DNA of 64,000 nt from Acidocella facilis ATCC 35904 (lineage in GTDB: Bacteria; Pseudomonadota; Alphaproteobacteria; Acetobacterales; Acetobacteraceae): NCBI RefSeq assembly GCF_000687875.1, contig NZ_JHYG01000007.1, positions 176,500 to 240,499 of the forward strand. The letters are read 5' to 3'. A program made the translations under genes and the position numbers. A model generated the notes under the pieces. It ran no database searches. It was not told the DNA's origin and worked only from the letters and a program-made list of their open reading frames with translations. Below, piece after piece: positions 18,117-26,999 of the stretch (position 1 is the stretch's first letter; every line of letters begins with the position of its first letter).

Positions 18117-18400
18117 TCCACAACTTTCGGCACGGCAAAGAAGTTTCCGATGCGGTCCGGGGCGTTGGCCAGGATCTTCTCCGCCATGTCGCCGTCAGTG
18201 ACCTGGTCCTCACGCTGGCGCAGCGCCATCTGCGCGCCGCCAGAGAGCGGCTCGACCCCGTCCACATTCACCTCGCCAAGTTGTTCCACATAGCCCAGAA
18301 TCGCGTTCAGCTCATTCTGGAGGGTGGAAACCTCCTCGTCATTCACCCTGATCCGGGCCAGTTTCGCAATCCGGCGTACCGTTGCGGCGTCCAGCGACAT
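18113..18400 (-). CDS. gatC: Asp-tRNA(Asn)/Glu-tRNA(Gln) amidotransferase subunit C
   Basis: The 95-residue protein has the standard GatC features: [17 protein letters not shown] at the start, the EELxxxQxELNAIL-type helix, VDGVEPL near residue 47 and LREDxV-like ([11 protein letters not shown]). It stabilises the GatA-GatB interface. It is the first gene of the operon. The start is 47 bases from the divergent ruvX gene, so both promoters must lie in that short gap. Confidence 0.96.
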   Translation of the reverse strand: MSLDAATVRRIAKLARIRVNDEEVSTLQNELNAILGYVEQLGEVNVDGVEPLSGGAQMALRQREDQVTDGDMAEKILANAPDRIGNFFAVPKVVE

Positions 18401-18447
18401 ACCAAAATCCCTTGGCTAAAAAATCCGGGCGGACCATACAGGCGGCC

Positions 18448-18909
18448 ATGGCGCTCTACAACCTGTCCGAATTTTTATCCCTTCTGCCCCCCGGCTCCCG
18501 GCTGCTGGGGCTCGATCCCGGCTCCAAACGCATCGGCGTGGCGCTCTCCGATGTCGGCTTGCGCATCGCCAGCCCCTACACCACCCTCCAGCGCACCAAG
18601 ATGAAGTTCAACGCCGTCGAGATCGGCGAGATCGCGGTGCGCGAAGGGGTGGGGGGGCTGATCATCGGCCTGCCGCTGGATGGCGAGCAGACACTCGGCC
18701 CCCGCGCCCAGGCGGCGCGGGACTGGGCGCATGGGCTCAGCGATCTTCTTGGCCTGCCGGTGGCGATGGTGGATGAGAGCTATTCCACGGCCGAGACGCA
18801 TGAGCGGCTGATTGAGGCCGGGGTGAGCCGGGCGCGGCGCGCCGAGATCGTCGATAAGCTGGCGGCGGCGGAGATTTTGCAACGCGCCCTGGATGCGCTG
18901 CAAGCCTGA
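18448..18909 (+). CDS. ruvX: Putative pre-16S rRNA nuclease / Holliday junction resolvase RuvX (YqgF)
   Basis: The protein is 153 residues from ATG at 18448. It has the RNase-H-like core: LGLDPGSKRIGVALSD (catalytic D23), GLPLDGE, VDESYSTAET and DKLAAAEIL. YqgF trims 16S rRNA precursors; a Holliday junction role is proposed from fold only. An in-frame extension upstream to 18382 would overlap gatC and has no family similarity. Repeat copy 3 lies just after the stop. Confidence 0.92.
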   Translation: MALYNLSEFLSLLPPGSRLLGLDPGSKRIGVALSDVGLRIASPYTTLQRTKMKFNAVEIGEIAVREGVGGLIIGLPLDGEQTLGPRAQAARDWAHGLSDLLGLPVAMVDESYSTAETHERLIEAGVSRARRAEIVDKLAAAEILQRALDALQA

Positions 18910-18932
18910 CGCTGAAGGCTGTTGCAAAATTG

Positions 18933-19015
18933 AAAAAGTTTTTTGGGGGCTTTTTCCAAAAAGCCCCCACGCTATCGCCGCCTTTTCGAAAAAAAGCGGC
19001 ACCCAAAAAACATTT
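18933..19015. repeat. Modular palindromic repeat, copy 3
   Basis: The arm AAAAAGTTTTTTGGG starts 24 bases after the ruvX stop; the other end reads ACCCAAAAAACATTT. The two hairpins between are GGGGGCTTTTT/AAAAAGCCCCC and GCCGCCTTTTC/AAAAAGCGGC. Confidence 0.85.
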
Positions 19016-19059
19016 ATCATTTTCCAAAGGCTTGTTTTTATAGAGTCTCTTAAAACTCT

Positions 19060-19097
19060 CGCGGGCTTATGGACGAAAATTCATCCATATTCCCGCG
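19060..19097 (+). other. Leader hairpin upstream of the fasciclin gene
   Basis: A 17-bp imperfect stem (CGCGGGCTTATGGACGA against TCATCCATATTCCCGCG, three mismatches) with a four-base loop lies 85 bases before the fasciclin ATG. It has no U-run. A smaller inverted pair, GAACC-ATTCA-GGTTC, follows at 19146-19160. The role is unknown; it could be a leader structure or a regulator site. Confidence 0.4.
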
Positions 19098-19181
19098 CCT
19101 CCGGCAATCCGTCCGCCCGGCGCGCGCGTAATCCTATTTGTTAACGAACCATTCAGGTTCTAACCAACAAGGAAATGACGG

Positions 19182-19763
19182 ATGTCTGTTAAAAAATTGC
19201 GGCTTGCTTTGGCCTTTTCAGGAGTCTTGCTGCTGCCTGGCCTCGCCGCCGCGCAATCCATGTCGGCGCAATCCATGTCGGCGGATCCCATGGTCGGCGG
19301 CGCCGCCATGTATCCCAGCCGGAACATCGTGCAAAACGCCTTGAACTCGAAGGACCACACAACACTCGTCGCGGCGGTGAAGGCGGCCGGGCTGGTGCCA
19401 ACGCTGGAAGGCAAGGGGCCGTTTACCGTGTTCGCGCCGACCAATGAGGCCTTCGCGGCGCTGCCGGCGGGCACCGTGCCAACGCTGCTGAAGCCTGAGA
19501 ACAAGGCTGAGCTGGTCAAGATTCTCACCTATCATGTTGTGCCCGGGCGCTACACCGCGGCGGATATCGAGAACATGATCCAGCAAGGTGGCGGCACCGC
19601 GCATCTCAAGACAGTTGAAGGCGAGCCGCTCACCTTCAGCAACGCGCCGGCGGGCGGGTTGCTGGTGAAAGACGCGAAGGGCGATGAAGCGAAAATCACG
19701 ATCAGCGACGTCATGCAGTCCAACGGCGTGATTCAGGTGATCGACAAGGTGCTGATGCCCTGA
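19182..19763 (+). CDS. Fasciclin (FAS1) domain secreted protein
   Basis: The 193-residue protein has a signal peptide ending near LPGLAAAQ, a short repeated SMSAQSMSA linker, and one FAS1 domain with the H1 motif TVFAPTNEAFAALP (about residues 81-94), YHVVPGRYT and a closing GVIQVIDKVLMP. FAS1 domains are cell-surface adhesion modules found in secreted bacterial proteins. The gene is preceded by AAGGA and a leader hairpin and followed by a strong bidirectional terminator. Partners are unknown. Confidence 0.93.
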   Translation: MSVKKLRLALAFSGVLLLPGLAAAQSMSAQSMSADPMVGGAAMYPSRNIVQNALNSKDHTTLVAAVKAAGLVPTLEGKGPFTVFAPTNEAFAALPAGTVPTLLKPENKAELVKILTYHVVPGRYTAADIENMIQQGGGTAHLKTVEGEPLTFSNAPAGGLLVKDAKGDEAKITISDVMQSNGVIQVIDKVLMP

Positions 19764-19771
19764 CAATCAAA

Positions 19772-19799
19772 AAGGCGGCGGGGTGATCCCCGCCGCCTT
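19772..19799. terminator. Bidirectional terminator between fasciclin and CsbD genes
   Basis: A 12-bp perfect stem (AAGGCGGCGGGG / CCCCGCCGCCTT) with a TGAT loop follows the fasciclin stop by 8 bases and lies 23 bases after the CsbD stop on the opposite strand. Confidence 0.8.
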
Positions 19800-19822
19800 C
19801 ATCTGAAAGAGTCTGGAAGCGC

Positions 19823-19996
19823 TTAATGCTTCTTCGCGGCGTCCTTCAGCCCGCCAATGGTGTTCTGCACCTTGCCTTCGACCTTGTCGGCCTTGCCTTC
19901 GGCCTGCAGCTTGGTGTCGCCGGTGACCTTGCCGGCGGTTTCCTTTACCGCACCCTTGGCCTGCTTCAGGGTGCCTTCAATACGATCCTTGTCCAT
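19823..19996 (-). CDS. CsbD family stress protein
   Basis: The 57-residue product starts MDKDRIEGTLKQAKGAVKE and continues AGKVTGDTKLQAEGKADK, which is the CsbD-family pattern of alternating Lys/Gly/Ala helices. CsbD proteins are small, hydrophilic and general-stress induced, with no known biochemical role. The start is supported by a strong AAGGAG seven bases upstream of ATG. The stop follows KKH. It shares the minus strand with the entericidin-like gene 77 bases upstream, another stress-associated small gene. Confidence 0.9.
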   Translation of the reverse strand: MDKDRIEGTLKQAKGAVKETAGKVTGDTKLQAEGKADKVEGKVQNTIGGLKDAAKKH

Positions 19997-20072
19997 GTTG
20001 TATCTCCTTATTCAAGATTTGTGATTTACGCGGGAATAGCCTCGGCGCCAGCGAAGCTGGCGGCGCGACGGA

Positions 20073-20240
20073 TCAGGGGCTGGGCTTGCTGGGCGCGTTG
20101 GCATTGGCGCTGTTGGTCAGCGCGTGACCGCCCTGGGAGAGATCCTGCCCGACGCCGGCGGTGGTGTGGCAGGCAGCAAGACCCGCCGCCATCGAAACCA
20201 TCGCGAACAGACCAAATGCAACACGAAACTTAGAAACCAT
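20073..20240 (-). CDS. Entericidin A/B-like small lipoprotein
   Basis: The 55-residue product has a hydrophobic signal with a lipobox LAAC (Cys24), followed by HTTAGVGQDLSQGGHALTN, the entericidin pattern (C-N/H-T-x-x-GxGxDxxxxG). Entericidins are stress-induced lipoproteins whose antidote/toxin role was proposed in Escherichia coli. The start at 20240 follows AAGGGA. A 7-bp hairpin (CGCCAGC/GCTGGCG, 20046-20062) after the stop may end the transcript, but it has no U-run. Confidence 0.85.
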   Translation of the reverse strand: MVSKFRVAFGLFAMVSMAAGLAACHTTAGVGQDLSQGGHALTNSANANAPSKPSP

Positions 20241-20393
20241 CGCCCAAAATCCCTTATCCTTTTTGGAACGGTCCCCGGATTGGGACGCGTATCGTGAACT
20301 AGGATCTTGTCCGGAGACTGAGAGAATTCAATGCAAAACACTAAAGCTTTCAAATTTGACAGGTTCGTCTCATGAAGCCCGCGTCATCGAATT

Positions 20394-21401
20394 TTAAGTG
20401 AGACCAAACGCCCTGGCGAGCAGCTCATAGGATCTGGTCCGCACCACCGGATCATAAACCGCGGTGGTGATGGCGATCTCATCCAGCTGCAGATCCCCGC
20501 CGAGCTTATGCAGCCGCGCCGCCACCTGGGCCGGCGTGCCGATGAAATTGCGCGATAGCGAGATCTGCATCTGCGCCTGTTCAGCCTCGGAAAACCCCAT
20601 CTGGTCGGCCTCCTCGGGCGAGGGCAGGGGAATATAGAGGCCGCGATTGCGCATCGCCCAGAAGGCGCCGCGGGATTTCGCCCAATATTGCGCCTCCTCC
20701 TCGGTTTCCGCCGCCAGCGCGAACACTGTTACCGCGGCGCGGCGTGGCGGCGCTTCCGGGCCGGGCTGCTTGAACTGGGAATGATAGGCGTGCAGCGCCT
20801 CCTCCGCCCCGGCGCCGTCGGAGAAGAAATAGGCGAAAGCATAAGGCAGGCCGAACCAGGCGGCGAGCTGGGCGCCGTAGGTGGAGCTGCCGAGAATCCA
20901 GATTTCGGGGGCATTCGGCCCGCGCGGCTCGCAGGTCACGCTACGGAACGGATGATCCACCGGCAGCGCCTGGCCGCTGGACCAGGCCATCACATCGCGC
21001 ACCTGGGCCGGGAACATATCCGCCGCCTGGCGCGCATTCGGGTTCAACGCCAAGGCTGTCCGCCCATCCGAGCCAGGGGCGCGCCCCAGCCCGAGATCGA
21101 TCCGCCCCGGCGCGATCGCTTCCAGCACCCGGAACTGCTCGGCCACTTTCAGCGCCGCATAATGCGGCAGCATGATCCCCGCCGCGCCGACGCGGATGCG
21201 GCTGGTCTGGCTGGCGATCGCTGCGGCCAGCACCTCCGGCGCCGAGCCCGCCACGGAGCCGGAGCTGTGATGCTCGGAGAGCCAGTAGCGGTGATAGCCA
21301 AACCCCTCGCAGGCCCGCGCCAGCGCGATGCTCTCGCGGATCGCCTGATCCGGCAGGATGTTGGTGCGGATAGGGGACTGGTCGAGGACGGAAAATTTCA
21401 T
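20394..21401 (-). CDS. LLM class flavin-dependent oxidoreductase
   Basis: The protein is 335 residues from MKFSVLDQSPI (an ATG nine bases further upstream is possible). The luciferase-like monooxygenase fold is recognised from LSEHHSSGSVAGSAPEVL, RIRVGAAGIMLPHYA, LGLGRAPGSD and the late FIGTPAQVAARL segment. Close relatives annotated as MsnO8-type LLM oxidoreductases use reduced flavin to oxidise an unknown substrate. The longer open frame to 22052 overlaps the divergent gene and is a shadow. The neighbour at 21528 is another LLM protein, head to head. Confidence 0.9.
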   Translation of the reverse strand: MKFSVLDQSPIRTNILPDQAIRESIALARACEGFGYHRYWLSEHHSSGSVAGSAPEVLAAAIASQTSRIRVGAAGIMLPHYAALKVAEQFRVLEAIAPGRIDLGLGRAPGSDGRTALALNPNARQAADMFPAQVRDVMAWSSGQALPVDHPFRSVTCEPRGPNAPEIWILGSSTYGAQLAAWFGLPYAFAYFFSDGAGAEEALHAYHSQFKQPGPEAPPRRAAVTVFALAAETEEEAQYWAKSRGAFWAMRNRGLYIPLPSPEEADQMGFSEAEQAQMQISLSRNFIGTPAQVAARLHKLGGDLQLDEIAITTAVYDPVVRTRSYELLARAFGLT

Positions 21402-21527
21402 AATGTCCATATAGGCGCGGATGGGCGGCTTGCCAGATCCGCATGGCAGGCCAGACGGCCGGCCGGAATTGGCAAATCCGAGCCCGTGGGCCAAGTAGGC
21501 GGCGCTCCCAGACGCAAAGTGATGCAG

Positions 21528-22547
21528 ATGAAGAAAATCGGCTTTCTCTCCTTCGGCCATTGGAACCCCGCGCCCCAGTCCGGCACCCGTTCGGGCGCCG
21601 ATGCGCTGCTGCAATCCATCGACCTGGCGGTGGCGGCGGAAGAGTTGGGCGCGGATGGCGCCTATTTCCGGGTGCATCATTTCGCCCGCCAGCTCGCCGC
21701 GCCGTTCCCGCTGCTGGCCGCTGTCGGCGCCAAAACCAAGCGCATCGAGATCGGCACCGGCGTCATCGATATGCGCTACGAGAACCCGCTCTACATGGCC
21801 GAGGATGCCGGGGCGGCGGACCTGATCTCCGGCGGCCGGCTGCAGCTTGGCATCAGCCGTGGCTCGCCCGAGCAGGTGGTCGAGGGCTGGCGCTATTTCG
21901 GCTACGCTCCGGCCGAGGGCGAGCAGGACAAGGATATGGGCCGCCGCCACGCCATGGTGCTGCTGGAGGTGCTGCGTGGCGAGGGCTTCGCCCAGCCCAA
22001 CCCGCACCCAATGTTCCCCAACCCGCCCGGCCTGCTGCGCGTCGAGCCGCACGCGCCGGGCCTGCGCGAGCGCATCTGGTGGGGCTCAGGCTCGAACGCC
22101 ACGGCGGTGTGGGCGGCCCAGCAGGGGATGAACCTGCAAAGCTCCACCCTGAAGGATGACGAAACCGGCGAGCCCTTCCACGTCCAGCAGGCCAAACAAA
22201 TCCGCGCCTACCGCGAAGCCTGGGCGGAAGCCGGGCATGAGCGCACGCCGCGCGTTTCCGTCAGCCGTTCGATCTTCGCGCTGATCAACGACCAGGACCG
22301 GATGTATTTCGGTCAGGCCAAAGACCAGGACAGCATCGGCATGATCGACGCGCAGACCCGCGCCATCTTCGGCCGCTCCTATGCCGGCGAGCCGGAGGCG
22401 CTGATCGAGGAGCTGCGGGCCGACGAGGCGATCGCCGAAGCCGACACGCTGCTGCTCACCGTGCCCAACCAGCTCGGCGTGGACTATAATGCGCATGTGA
22501 TCGAGGCGATCCTGAAACACATCGCGCCTGCCCTGGGCTGGCGCTAA
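21528..22547 (+). CDS. LLM class flavin-dependent oxidoreductase
   Basis: The protein is 339 residues from MKKIGFLSFGHW; an ATG six bases before is equally in frame. It shows the luciferase-like fold with DGAYFRVHHFARQ, IGTGVIDMRYENP and GGRLQLGISRGSPEQV. It belongs to a different LLM subgroup than the divergent neighbour at 20394. Both would need reduced flavin; the only flavin reductase in the window is at 14564. The intergenic gap between the two divergent genes is about 120 bases and must hold both promoters. Repeat copy 4 lies 25 bases after the stop. Confidence 0.9.
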   Translation: MKKIGFLSFGHWNPAPQSGTRSGADALLQSIDLAVAAEELGADGAYFRVHHFARQLAAPFPLLAAVGAKTKRIEIGTGVIDMRYENPLYMAEDAGAADLISGGRLQLGISRGSPEQVVEGWRYFGYAPAEGEQDKDMGRRHAMVLLEVLRGEGFAQPNPHPMFPNPPGLLRVEPHAPGLRERIWWGSGSNATAVWAAQQGMNLQSSTLKDDETGEPFHVQQAKQIRAYREAWAEAGHERTPRVSVSRSIFALINDQDRMYFGQAKDQDSIGMIDAQTRAIFGRSYAGEPEALIEELRADEAIAEADTLLLTVPNQLGVDYNAHVIEAILKHIAPALGWR

Positions 22548-22572
22548 ACCCGCGCAGCTTTCCTGAAAATTC

Positions 22573-22616
22573 AAAAGTTTTTGGGGGTGTGGGAACTTTT
22601 TTCAAAAAGTCCCCAC
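22573..22616. repeat. Modular palindromic repeat, copy 4 (short)
   Basis: The arm AAAAGTTTTTGGGGG is followed by one hairpin whose arms are GTGGG-ACTTTTT and AAAAAGTCCCCAC, with no matching outer arm on the other side. The same hairpin type occurs in copies 7 and 8. Confidence 0.8.
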
Positions 22617-22633
22617 CTTTTACAGCCGCACTC

Positions 22634-23134
22634 TCAGAGCAGCGTCACCGTACAAGCCGGCGGCGCCGCCAGCGTCTGGAAGATCACGCAATAACGCTCA
22701 GTGCTTTTCAGCAGCCGGGCGCGCGTCGCCTCATCCGCATCGGTGTCCAGCTTGAAGGTCAGGTTGATCGGCCCGAGCCCGACCGGGGCGGCGCGGTCGA
22801 TTGCCAGCGTGCCGCGCGCATCCCAGAAGGAATGCGCCACCACCCGCGCCTCGCGCAGTTTAATGCCCATGGCGGTGGCGACGGCCGCCAGCGTCACCCC
22901 GGCGCAAGCCACCAGCGAATCGAGCAGCAGATCCGCCGAGCACGCCGTGCCCTGCGGCCCGCCCGCCGCCGGATGCAGCCCCGCCTGGGCCGGGCGCGGA
23001 TTGACCAGCGTGCAGGTCAGGCTTTCCTGCTCGATCACCCCTTCGGACCGGGACTGCACCAGCGCATGGCCAGGGTTCTCCCGGTAATCCTGTTTCAGCG
23101 GCGCCTGCAAAGCCCGCAGCGTCTCGGCATCCAT
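22634..23134 (-). CDS. OsmC family peroxiredoxin-like protein
   Basis: The protein is 166 residues from MDAETLRALQAPL; AGGTGAGG precedes this ATG, while the frame open to 23191 has no better start. The two cysteines of the family are visible in SLTCTLV and SLVACAGVTLAAVA, the latter being the helix that carries the peroxidatic partner. OsmC-type proteins reduce organic hydroperoxides with thiol electrons. It is the third gene after lipB on this strand, 86 bases past the GGCT-like gene, and may be separately transcribed. Confidence 0.88.
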   Translation of the reverse strand: MDAETLRALQAPLKQDYRENPGHALVQSRSEGVIEQESLTCTLVNPRPAQAGLHPAAGGPQGTACSADLLLDSLVACAGVTLAAVATAMGIKLREARVVAHSFWDARGTLAIDRAAPVGLGPINLTFKLDTDADEATRARLLKSTERYCVIFQTLAAPPACTVTLL

Positions 23135-23220
23135 CTTCCTCACCTTTCCGTCTTTGACGAGGAGTATGGGAAGCTTTTCGCCCGCCCTCAACGCTGTTCA
23201 AAAACTGCGCGAGCCTGATC

Positions 23221-23589
23221 TCAAAAACTGCGCGAGCGCAGTGTCATCAGCCTCAAATCCGGTGCCCAGAGGATGCGCGTCGGCGCGTCGCCCATGAACA
23301 CCAAAGCCCGGTGCGCCCCATCCGCCGCCGCCAGCCGCACCCGCATCAGCCGGTAGCGCACCGATTCGTAAGCCTGCAGCCGCATCAGCATGTCGGCGTT
23401 GATCCGCATCACCATGCCCGGCACCTGCGCGCCAGGGGCGCGGCGCAGCGTAGGGTAGCGCGCCCCGCGCAATTTCACCCGGGCAAAACCGTGCAGCCGG
23501 GCCGGCACCGGCTCATGGCGCAGCGGCCGGCCGGCGCAGCGCCCGAACGCATCCTTGTCCGCCAGCGTGCCATAGACGAAAATCTTCAT
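23221..23589 (-). CDS. Gamma-glutamylcyclotransferase-like (AIG2) protein
   Basis: The 122-residue protein begins [18 protein letters not shown]; the YGTL loop binds substrate in this fold. A Glu in [13 protein letters not shown] matches the catalytic acid of GGCT/AIG2 proteins, which cyclise gamma-glutamyl amines to 5-oxoproline. The start overlaps the lipB stop by four bases (ATGA), so translation is coupled. The frame continues upstream within lipB, but that part is a shadow. Function beyond the fold is not certain. Confidence 0.85.
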   Translation of the reverse strand: MKIFVYGTLADKDAFGRCAGRPLRHEPVPARLHGFARVKLRGARYPTLRRAPGAQVPGMVMRINADMLMRLQAYESVRYRLMRVRLAAADGAHRALVFMGDAPTRILWAPDLRLMTLRSRSF

Positions 23590-24236
23590 CCGAAAATTTC
23601 CCCCCAGTGCCGGGCCAGCGCCGCATCCACCACCTCCATCCCCACATCCACGCCCAGCGCCTTCAGGCTGGTCACCCCATGCTCGGCGATGCCGCAGGGC
23701 ACGATGCCGCCGAAATGGCTCAGCTCCGGCGCCACATTCAGCGCCAGACCATGCCAAGTGATCCAGTGCGAGACCCGCACCCCGATGGCGCCGATCTTCT
23801 CTTCCGTGCCATCTGCCCGCGCCACCCAGATGCCGACCCGCCCCTCGCGGATCTCGCCCTTGATGCCGAATTCCTTCAGCGTGGCGATCACCCAGCGCTC
23901 CAGCCCGGCGACATAGCAGCGCACATCGCGCGCCGGCACCCCGCCATGCGGCTTGGCCAGATCCAGCATCGCATAGACCACGCGCTGCCCCGGCCCGTGA
24001 TAGGTCCATTGCCCGCCACGCCCGGCCTTGTAGGTGGGAAAGCGCGTCGCATCCTGCAGATCCTCGCGCTTCGCCGAGGTCCCCTCGGTATAAAGCGGCG
24101 GATGCTCGACCAGCCAGACCAGCTCCCCCGCCGCCCCGGCGCGGATATCGGCCACCCGCGCCTGCATGCGGGTGAGGGCGGTTTCGTAATCGGTCAGGCC
24201 CGGCGAGATTTCCCAATCCAAAGCGTTTTTCGTCAT
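23586..24236 (-). CDS. lipB: Octanoyl-[ACP]:protein N-octanoyltransferase LipB
   Basis: The 216-residue protein has the LipB motifs [17 protein letters not shown] (residues 72-88), the catalytic C181 in [14 protein letters not shown] and K147 in KIGAIGVRV. It transfers octanoate from acyl carrier protein to the lipoyl domains of 2-oxoacid dehydrogenases, forming an acyl-enzyme on the Cys. lipA is not in the window. It lies 56 bases from the divergent tRNA-Leu and is translationally coupled to the GGCT-like gene. Confidence 0.96.
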   Translation of the reverse strand: MTKNALDWEISPGLTDYETALTRMQARVADIRAGAAGELVWLVEHPPLYTEGTSAKREDLQDATRFPTYKAGRGGQWTYHGPGQRVVYAMLDLAKPHGGVPARDVRCYVAGLERWVIATLKEFGIKGEIREGRVGIWVARADGTEEKIGAIGVRVSHWITWHGLALNVAPELSHFGGIVPCGIAEHGVTSLKALGVDVGMEVVDAALARHWGEIFG

Positions 24237-24246
24237 GGCTCCCCTG

Positions 24247-24275
24247 TTGCAGGCTCCGCGTTCATAGTCTATAGG
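24247..24275 (+). promoter_or_regulatory. Promoter of tRNA-Leu (GAG)
   Basis: TTGCAG (24247-24252), a 17-base spacer and TATAGG (24270-24275) precede the tRNA 5' end at 24293 by 17 bases. Confidence 0.65.
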
Positions 24276-24292
24276 CCCGCCGCAGCCTCGAT

Positions 24293-24378
24293 GCGGTCGT
24301 GGCGGAATGGTAGACGCGCAAGCTTGAGGTGCTTGTGGGGGAAACCTCGTGGAAGTTCGAGTCTTCTCGACCGCACCA
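24293..24378 (+). tRNA. tRNA-Leu (GAG)
   Basis: This 86-base class II tRNA has the acceptor stem GCGGTCG/CGACCGC, anticodon loop TTGAGGT with anticodon GAG, a long variable arm, T-loop AGTTCGAGTCT and an encoded ACCA end. It reads CUC and CUU codons. It is the second leucine tRNA in the window; the other has anticodon CAA. Confidence 0.97.
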
Positions 24379-24495
24379 AGCTCTCTTCTCCAGAATTAGC
24401 GATCTTCAAAAATCACATGGCGGGGCGAGTTGCCAGCCCTGCCGGCTTGCGCCATGAACCCTGCAGATCATTGATTTCGGGGGAGGGTTCGAGAC

Positions 24496-26769
24496 ATGGA
24501 TGAGACCTTACGCAAAGCGGCTCTGGATTATCACCGCTACCCCCGTCCCGGTAAGCTCGCCATCACCGCCACCAAGCGCATGGAAACCTCGCGCGATCTG
24601 GCCCTGGCCTATTCGCCCGGCGTCGCCGCCCCCTGCGAGCTGATCAAGGAAGACCCGGACAGCTCCTTTGACCTCACCTCGCGCGGCAATCTCGTCGCCG
24701 TCATCACCAACGGCACCGCGGTGCTGGGGCTGGGCAATATCGGCGCGCTCGCCGGCAAGCCGGTAATGGAGGGCAAAGCCGTCCTGTTCAAGAAATTCGC
24801 CGGCATCGACAGCTTCGATATCGAGATCGACGAGCAGGACCCGGAGAAATTCATCGAGACGGTGGCGCGGCTGGAGCCCAGCTTCGGCGGCATCAATCTG
24901 GAGGACATCAAGGCCCCGGAATGTTTCAGGATCGAGCAGGTCCTGCGCGAGAAGATGAACATCCCGGTGTTTCATGACGACCAGCATGGCACCGCCATCA
25001 TCGTCGGCGCCGCGGTGCTCAACACCATGACGGTGCTGAACAAGAAGATCGAGGAGGTGAAGATCGTCACCTCCGGCGCCGGCGCCGCCGCACTCTCCTG
25101 CGTGAACATCCTCAAGGCGCTGGGCGCCAGCCCCGAGAACATCACCATGACCGACAGGGAGGGCGTGGTGTATAAAGGCCGCCCCAATCTGGACCCGACG
25201 CTGGAAGATGTCGCCCGGGAGACCAACGCCCGCAGCCTGCCGGATGTGCTGCCGGGGGCTGATATCTTCCTCGGCCTCTCCGCCCCGCGCGTGCTGAAGG
25301 AGGAATGGCTGCATCTGCTGGGCGAGCGCCCGCTGATCCTGGCGCTGGCCAACCCGGAGCCGGAGATCATGCCCGAGATCGTCCAGCGCGTCCGCCCGGA
25401 TGCGATCATGGCGACCGGCCGCTCGGACTTCCCCAACCAGGTCAATAACGTCATCTGCTTCCCCTTCATCTTCCGCGGCGCGCTGGATGTGCGCGCCACC
25501 GCGATCACCGAGGGGATGAAGCTGGCCGCCGTGCGCGCCATCGCCGAGCTGACGCATGTCGAGGCCTCGGACGTGGTCGCCGCCGCCTATGGCGGCAAGG
25601 CGCCGGTGTTCGGCCCGGATTACATCATTCCCAAGCCCTTCGATCCCCGGCTGATCCTGCATGTCGCCCCGGCCGTCGCCCAGGCGGCGATGGATGAGGG
25701 CGTGGCGCGCAAGCCGATCGCGGATTTCGAGGCTTATATGCATGAGCTGGAGCGCTTCGTATTCCGCTCCGGCCAGTTGCTGCGCCCGGTGATCGAGGTG
25801 GCGCGCAAGGCGAAGCCGCGCATCGTCTATGCCGAGGGCGAGGATGAGCGCACGCTGCGCGCCGTGCAGAGCGTGGTGGATGACGGGCTGGCCAAGCCGA
25901 TCCTGATCGGCAAGACCGAGGCGGTGACCGCGCGTATCCAGTCGCTCGGCCTGCGCCTGCGCCCTGGTCAGGACGTGCAGATCGTCGATCTGGAGCAGGA
26001 TACGGCGCTTTTCGAGCAGCTGCTGGCGGCCTATTCCAAGCGCGTCGGCCGGCGCGGCACCCCGCCCGATGCCGCCGCCCGGCATGTGCGCAAGCGCCCG
26101 ACAGTGACGGCGGCGATGCTGCTGGAGCAGGGGGCGGCGGATGCCGCCATCTGCGGCGGCACCGGCGATTGGTGGCGGCAATTCCAGTATGCGCTGCCGA
26201 TCGTGCCGCGCAGCACCGGCTCGGGCCGCGTCTTCGCGCTGACCGCCCTGATCCTGCAGGCCGGTCCGCTATTCTTCTGCGATACCCATGTGAATGTGGA
26301 CCCGAGCGCCGAAGAGGTGGCGGAAATGACGCTGATGGCCGCCGAGACGGTGCGGCATTTCGGCCTGCCGCCAAAGGTGGCGCTGCTCTCCCACTCCAAT
26401 TTCGGCGCCTCCAACTCGCCTTCGGCGAAGAAGATGCGCAAGGCGCTGGGGCTGATCCGCGCGCGCGACCCGGAGCTGGAGGTGGATGGCGAAATGCACG
26501 CCGATGCCGCCCTGGCCGAGCAGATCCGCCACCAGGCGCTGCCCGATTCGACCCTGACCGGCACCGCCAACCTGCTGATCTTCCCGAATATCGATGCCGC
26601 CAATATCGCCTATAATCTGGTCAAGGCGACCGGCGAGGCGGTGACGGTGGGGCCGATGCTGCTGGGGCTGGAGAAGCCGCTGCATATCGCCGTGCCCAGC
26701 ACCACAGCGCGCGGCATCACCAACCTCTCCGCCGTGGCGGCGATGCAGGCGGCGCTGGCGGCAAAGTAA
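24496..26769 (+). CDS. maeB: NADP-dependent malic enzyme (MaeB type)
   Basis: The 757-residue enzyme is a two-domain protein. Residues 1 to about 430 are the malic enzyme ([48 protein letters not shown]), which oxidatively decarboxylates malate to pyruvate with NADP. From about 430 to the end is a phosphotransacetylase-like domain ([31 protein letters not shown]) that lacks its own activity in known MaeB proteins but mediates control by acetyl-CoA. Length and domain order are normal. The start at 24496 follows GGGGGAGGG. Repeat copy 5 lies right after the stop. Confidence 0.96.
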   Translation: MDETLRKAALDYHRYPRPGKLAITATKRMETSRDLALAYSPGVAAPCELIKEDPDSSFDLTSRGNLVAVITNGTAVLGLGNIGALAGKPVMEGKAVLFKKFAGIDSFDIEIDEQDPEKFIETVARLEPSFGGINLEDIKAPECFRIEQVLREKMNIPVFHDDQHGTAIIVGAAVLNTMTVLNKKIEEVKIVTSGAGAAALSCVNILKALGASPENITMTDREGVVYKGRPNLDPTLEDVARETNARSLPDVLPGADIFLGLSAPRVLKEEWLHLLGERPLILALANPEPEIMPEIVQRVRPDAIMATGRSDFPNQVNNVICFPFIFRGALDVRATAITEGMKLAAVRAIAELTHVEASDVVAAAYGGKAPVFGPDYIIPKPFDPRLILHVAPAVAQAAMDEGVARKPIADFEAYMHELERFVFRSGQLLRPVIEVARKAKPRIVYAEGEDERTLRAVQSVVDDGLAKPILIGKTEAVTARIQSLGLRLRPGQDVQIVDLEQDTALFEQLLAAYSKRVGRRGTPPDAAARHVRKRPTVTAAMLLEQGAADAAICGGTGDWWRQFQYALPIVPRSTGSGRVFALTALILQAGPLFFCDTHVNVDPSAEEVAEMTLMAAETVRHFGLPPKVALLSHSNFGASNSPSAKKMRKALGLIRARDPELEVDGEMHADAALAEQIRHQALPDSTLTGTANLLIFPNIDAANIAYNLVKATGEAVTVGPMLLGLEKPLHIAVPSTTARGITNLSAVAAMQAALAAK

Positions 26770-26774
26770 AAGCC

Positions 26775-26868
26775 AAAAGTTTTGGACGAACCCGGCAAAG
26801 CCACCACCGCCGCAAGGCGGCGGTGGAAGCCCGCCGAAGGGCCGCTTTTTTACAAAAAACCGCCGAAC
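26775..26868. repeat. Modular palindromic repeat, copy 5 (degenerate)
   Basis: It starts with AAAAGTTTTGG six bases after the maeB stop. It has the hairpin CCACCGCCG/CGGCGGTGG followed by CCCGCCGAAGGG, a module also seen in copies 8 and 9, and then a decayed CCGC-T-run/A-run-CCGCC hairpin. The right outer arm is missing. Confidence 0.7.
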
Positions 26869-26999
26869 GCTGATGCGCTAGCAAGATCGATGCCATTGCC
26901 CTACGAGTCGGGCAGTGTTTTGGAAGAGGCTGCCCCTACAGCGTATCTCTTGCCACGCCATTCGGCGAGCGCCGCGCGCGGTACGGCTGAAGGGCCGGC

